In this document: piece after piece, positions 6,029 to 8,901 of the stretch
Position numbering within the stretch: position 1 is the first letter of the stretch
Layout of the letters: every line of letters begins with the position of its first letter
Program-made: the position numbers and the translations under genes
NCBI GenBank assembly: GCA_027325475.1
Contig: DAIEFO010000075.1
Span: 1 to 8,901 of the forward strand
Origin: Desulfobacteraceae bacterium
GTDB taxonomy: Bacteria > Desulfobacterota > Desulfobacteria > Desulfobacterales > Desulfatirhabdiaceae
Direction of reading: 5' to 3'
Length of the DNA: 8,901 nt
The notes under the pieces: generated by a model
Told to the model about the DNA's origin: nothing
Database searches by the model: none
What the model saw: only the letters and a program-made list of their open reading frames with translations

Positions 6029-8113
6029 TTATATCTTGAATATTTCCACCATGTCTTTCAGACGGCGCGCCAGTTTTTTCAATTCTTCAGCGCTCATGCT
6101 CACCTGAGAGCTGTTGGCGGAGATATCTTCCGCAGCGCGGTTAACCCCGGAAATGTCCTGAGCGATACTTTGGGAAACGTCGGAGCTCTGCGCCACGTTT
6201 TGAGTGACTTCGTGAATGCCGCGGGCCGCCTGAGCTACATTTCCGGCAATGTCATTGGTTGTGATGGATTGCTCTTCGACCGCGGTGGCAATGGAGGATA
6301 CGATTTCATTGATATCATTTATAATCCGTGAAATCTGTTGAATTCTGGTCACGGTTCCGGAAGTAGAGACTTGGATTCCCTCGATCTTGTCTTTGATTTC
6401 CCGCGTGGCTTCCGCAGTCTGCTTGGCTAACTCCTTTATTTCATTGGCAACAACCGCAAATCCTTTTCCAGCATCTCCGGCCCGGGCAGCCTCGATAGTG
6501 GCGTTCAACGCCAAGAGATTGGTTTGGTCTGAAATATCAGCAATGGTTTCCGTTACTTTACCGATTTCATGCGCCGCATTGCCCAGATCGTGAACGGTTT
6601 CCGATGCGTTTTGCGCATCTGTCACTGCCTGATTGGTGATTTTTCTGGCTTTTTCGGCATTGCGGGCGATTTCGTTGATGGTGGCGGTCATTTCCTCGGA
6701 AGCTGTGGCTACCATATTGACGTTGGTGGATGTCTGAGCAGCGGCTGCTGCTACAGACGTCATATTGGCGCTCATTTCCTCAGCGGAGGCTGCTACGCTG
6801 CACGAGCGTTCGTAAGTGCTGGCGGAATTGGCGGACATCTGCCGGGATATGGCGGAAAGCTCTGTAGATGACGCAGATAGCGTCTCCACCCCCTCGACAA
6901 TCTGGCCAATCATTTTACGCAGACTGGTCACCATCTGATTCAGCGCTCCGGAGAGGACCCCGATTTCATCTTTCTGCTTCATCTCCAGCAGTTCGGTAAA
7001 GTCGCCCTCGGATATGCGTTTGGCAAAGCGGGTGCTTTTGTTAATCGGATATGTGATGGAGCGGGTCACCAGAAATGCGGTCAGCACAATCACCACCACT
7101 ACCAGAGAAGCCACGGTTCCCATCAGCCAGTTCATGGCATCCAGTGCCCTGTAGGCATCTCTTTCCCGAACTTCCGCCAGAATCGCCCAGGTGATATCTC
7201 CAATTTTAAGGGGGGCATATGCGGAAAATACGATGTGTCCATCATAATTTCGGATTCGTCTTTCACCGCTATGACCGGCCAGAGCTTCCCGAACGGCCTC
7301 TGTATCCACCCTGCCGCTTTCGGGGCTGGCAAATGAAGCTTTAACGGAAAACCGGCCGGGATCCACAAATGAATCGGAACGCATGATATTGTCCGGCCCT
7401 ACCAGATATGTTTCGCCCGTTTTGGCCTGACCATAGCGTTCGCTCATGAGAGCATTGACGGCATCCGGTGAAATCTGAAAAGCAATGACGCCGGTCAGCG
7501 TTTCATCCGTGCCTATAACCGGATATCCAATGAACGCCGAAGGCCGGTTGCCGGATGGCGCATAAGGCTGAAAATCCACCATAGCCGGTTTGCGGGTCTT
7601 GACGATTTTTTTCCATAAGACAGCCAGCCCGCTGCCTTTGTAAGGGCCTGTATTCAGATTCGTCCCCAGATCGGATTGCCGGGCACAGGAAAACATGACG
7701 TGACCATGCCTGGCACATATCATATAAATGTCTGCATATCCGTTTTCCTCAAAAAAGTTCTGGATGTTTTTGCCCATTTGATCGTTGATTTTCTGATATT
7801 CCGGACTGGAGATATCAAAAACGCCATCCGGTTTTGCAGTGGCATCCAGCCCTATCAGCAGATTGAAGAAATCCAGCACACCCTTTCGGTGAGAAAAAAT
7901 CCGGATATCGGTAAAGACATTGTCAAAATAGTTCTGAATCTGTTTTTTCCGGATATCCCGGAGGGTAATCAGTTGCCGGGTTACTTGTGTTTCAAGGGCA
8001 TTTTCCGTCACGATTTTTGAAATAATCCCGATAGTGCAAAACGGAATGATTCCCACCGCCAGGAATATCGCCATAAACTTTGTTCGCAATCTCATATTTT
8101 TCAGGATCTGCAT
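6029..8113 (-). CDS. Methyl-accepting chemotaxis protein with double-Cache-like sensor, HAMP and signalling domain
   Basis: This is a transmembrane chemoreceptor of 694 residues (698 if started at 8125). Residues ~13-32 form the first membrane helix. Residues ~33-326 are an extracytoplasmic sensor whose length and layout fit a dCache domain; its ligand cannot be read, and I do not see the Trp-Tyr signature of amino-acid-binding dCache sensors. Residues ~329-350 are the second membrane helix, 351-403 a HAMP linker (with the DExGxL-type segment KDEIGVLSGAL), and ~404-690 the long coiled-coil cytoplasmic domain. The highly conserved hairpin tip around residues 525-560 is intact (DQTNLLALNATIEAARAG, then GKGFAVVANEI). 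It contacts CheA and CheW. The two arms flanking the tip are each about 143 residues, with no gap, suggesting a class near 40 heptads. Glu/Gln-rich candidate methylation segments flank the tip, matching the CheB and CheR genes alongside. There is no C-terminal NWETF-type pentapeptide tether; the protein ends MVEIFKI. Confidence 0.93.
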   Translation of the reverse strand: MQILKNMRLRTKFMAIFLAVGIIPFCTIGIISKIVTENALETQVTRQLITLRDIRKKQIQNYFDNVFTDIRIFSHRKGVLDFFNLLIGLDATAKPDGVFDISSPEYQKINDQMGKNIQNFFEENGYADIYMICARHGHVMFSCARQSDLGTNLNTGPYKGSGLAVLWKKIVKTRKPAMVDFQPYAPSGNRPSAFIGYPVIGTDETLTGVIAFQISPDAVNALMSERYGQAKTGETYLVGPDNIMRSDSFVDPGRFSVKASFASPESGRVDTEAVREALAGHSGERRIRNYDGHIVFSAYAPLKIGDITWAILAEVRERDAYRALDAMNWLMGTVASLVVVVIVLTAFLVTRSITYPINKSTRFAKRISEGDFTELLEMKQKDEIGVLSGALNQMVTSLRKMIGQIVEGVETLSASSTELSAISRQMSANSASTYERSCSVAASAEEMSANMTSVAAAAAQTSTNVNMVATASEEMTATINEIARNAEKARKITNQAVTDAQNASETVHDLGNAAHEIGKVTETIADISDQTNLLALNATIEAARAGDAGKGFAVVANEIKELAKQTAEATREIKDKIEGIQVSTSGTVTRIQQISRIINDINEIVSSIATAVEEQSITTNDIAGNVAQAARGIHEVTQNVAQSSDVSQSIAQDISGVNRAAEDISANSSQVSMSAEELKKLARRLKDMVEIFKI

Positions 8114-8118
8114 ACTGT

Positions 8119-8123
8119 CCTCC
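8119..8123 (-). promoter_or_regulatory. Ribosome binding site deciding the chemoreceptor start
   Basis: The minus strand reads GGAGG, then five bases, then the ATG at 8113. This is near-ideal spacing, and the GGAGG overlaps the second codon after the alternative upstream ATG at 8125. That upstream ATG has only a poorer GGGGA about ten bases before it. I therefore prefer the start at 8113, which makes the protein begin MQILKNMRLRTKF, a usual receptor N-terminus running straight into the first membrane segment. Confidence 0.6.
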
Positions 8124-8149
8124 ATAATCTCTATGTCCCCGGCATCCTT

Positions 8150-8901
8150 TCATTGACTTTCAGGGGCATGTTTTACTCGTTCAGACATCAGTGCGCCGAT
8201 GCTGCGAGCCAGGCGTTCCTTATCCAGTTTGATCTGATATTCATTGACACCGGCCCGTTTCGCGCGTTCCATGGCCCTGTCATCCGCCAGCGTTGTCAGG
8301 GCGATCACCGGCAGCCCGGAGAATCTGGCATCGCTTCGAATCCTTTCCGTAAGTTCGATACCGTTCAGCCGGGGCATTTCAATGTCGGTGACCACCAGGG
8401 AGATATGCCGATCGGAACTCTGAAGAATTTTCCAGGCGGCCTCTCCATCCTCGGCATCTATCACCTCATATCCTTCTCTGCCGATGAACGAGGTGATCTG
8501 TGTCCGGAAAAAACGCGAATCATCCACGACCAGAAGCGTGGTGCTTGCAGGCAGTGAACGCTTGGCGCCAACGGCGTCCGTGAACCAGTTCGGATACAGC
8601 GTTCGAACGATTTCCAGAACATCCACCAGCAGCGTGGTATTGCCGTTCAGCACCATGGAGCCCATGATTCCGGGCTGCTTCAACGCGTCGCCGTCAATGC
8701 CCGCGCCAGTGATAACGGAATCCACCGGGCCTGTCGCCAGAACGCCCAGCTCTCTGCCGGCAATCATAAAAACAATGACCAGCAAATGGTCGCAATCCGC
8801 CAGAGGCTTTACACAGGCAATTTCATCGATGCTGAACACCCGCAGATTGCCGCTCCGGTACTGAATGGTTCGCACACCTCCCAGAGACTGGATATCGCAC
8901 T
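8150..8901 (-). CDS. cheA: Hybrid chemotaxis histidine kinase CheA, C-terminal part (CheW-like domain + receiver), 5' end outside window
   Basis: Only the C-terminal ~250 codons are visible; the frame is open to the right edge, so the phosphotransfer, dimerisation and ATPase domains should lie beyond it. What is seen first is a CheW-like regulatory domain, ending in a Tyr-Pro-x-Trp-Phe segment typical of CheA hybrids just before the linker. A full receiver follows, with the acidic pair in LLVVDDS, phospho-acceptor Asp in VVTDIEMP (residue 164 counted from the GTG codon at 8875), Thr in ALTTL and Lys in YQIKLDKE. The CheW-like part docks the kinase to receptor and CheW. The fused receiver, as in WspE or FrzE, may act as phosphate sink or internal regulator. 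The TGA stop lies 36 bases before the chosen receptor start, so the two genes are probably co-transcribed. The GTG at 8875 is unlikely to be a real start because it would cut the CheW-like domain. A CheV (CheW-receiver) protein is a less likely alternative that the upstream sequence would settle. Confidence 0.85.
   Translation of the reverse strand, partial: CDIQSLGGVRTIQYRSGNLRVFSIDEIACVKPLADCDHLLVIVFMIAGRELGVLATGPVDSVITGAGIDGDALKQPGIMGSMVLNGNTTLLVDVLEIVRTLYPNWFTDAVGAKRSLPASTTLLVVDDSRFFRTQITSFIGREGYEVIDAEDGEAAWKILQSSDRHISLVVTDIEMPRLNGIELTERIRSDARFSGLPVIALTTLADDRAMERAKRAGVNEYQIKLDKERLARSIGALMSERVKHAPESQ

Noticed and set aside
8150..8875. GTG at 8875 as the start of a separate CheV-like (CheW-receiver) gene
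   Set aside because: The same frame is open to the window edge with CheW-domain-like residues (IQSLGG) before the GTG, and a start there would cut the domain. The C-terminus of a hybrid CheA fits better.
1..8901. Search for CRISPR arrays, tRNA or rRNA genes, insertion sequences and attachment sites
   Set aside because: No regularly spaced repeats, RNA gene signatures, transposase frames or terminal inverted repeats were seen by eye. The window is almost fully occupied by nine minus-strand genes.

Overview
The window suggests a Gram-negative, menaquinone-using bacterium, most plausibly a member of the Desulfobacterota or another deltaproteobacterial lineage. This rests on three things: a futalosine-pathway enzyme (MqnB), a hybrid CheA with a C-terminal receiver, and c-di-GMP signalling proteins, in DNA of roughly balanced base composition. 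The lineage is an inference from gene content. All recognisable genes lie on the minus strand, so transcription runs from the right edge to the left.

From right to left, the first block (8901 to 3555) is a chemosensory gene set. It holds the 3' end of a hybrid CheA kinase (CheW-like domain then receiver; the kinase core is outside the window), a membrane chemoreceptor with a large extracytoplasmic double-Cache-like domain, a CheW adaptor, a CheB methylesterase and a CheR methyltransferase. Next comes a response regulator with two receivers and a GGDEF diguanylate cyclase domain (3494-2067). No stand-alone CheY and no flagellar gene is present. The visible output is therefore c-di-GMP synthesis, a layout like the Wsp surface-sensing system of Pseudomonas but with different gene order and a different sensor.

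The transcription unit appears to continue without a break. The cyclase stop overlaps the start of a TetR-family regulator (ATGA), whose stop abuts the start of mqnB (futalosine hydrolase, menaquinone biosynthesis). A 256-bp intergenic stretch (336-591) follows, with a terminator-like hairpin and short direct repeats. Then comes a small single-domain PilZ protein (335-9), a likely c-di-GMP receptor, with a very strong ribosome binding site.

Working model (inference): the receptor, CheW and CheA respond to an extracytoplasmic signal, CheB and CheR adapt the receptor, CheA phosphorylates the tandem-receiver cyclase, and c-di-GMP acts through receptors such as the PilZ protein. The linkage to a TetR regulator and a quinone-biosynthesis enzyme is the most unusual aspect of the window.
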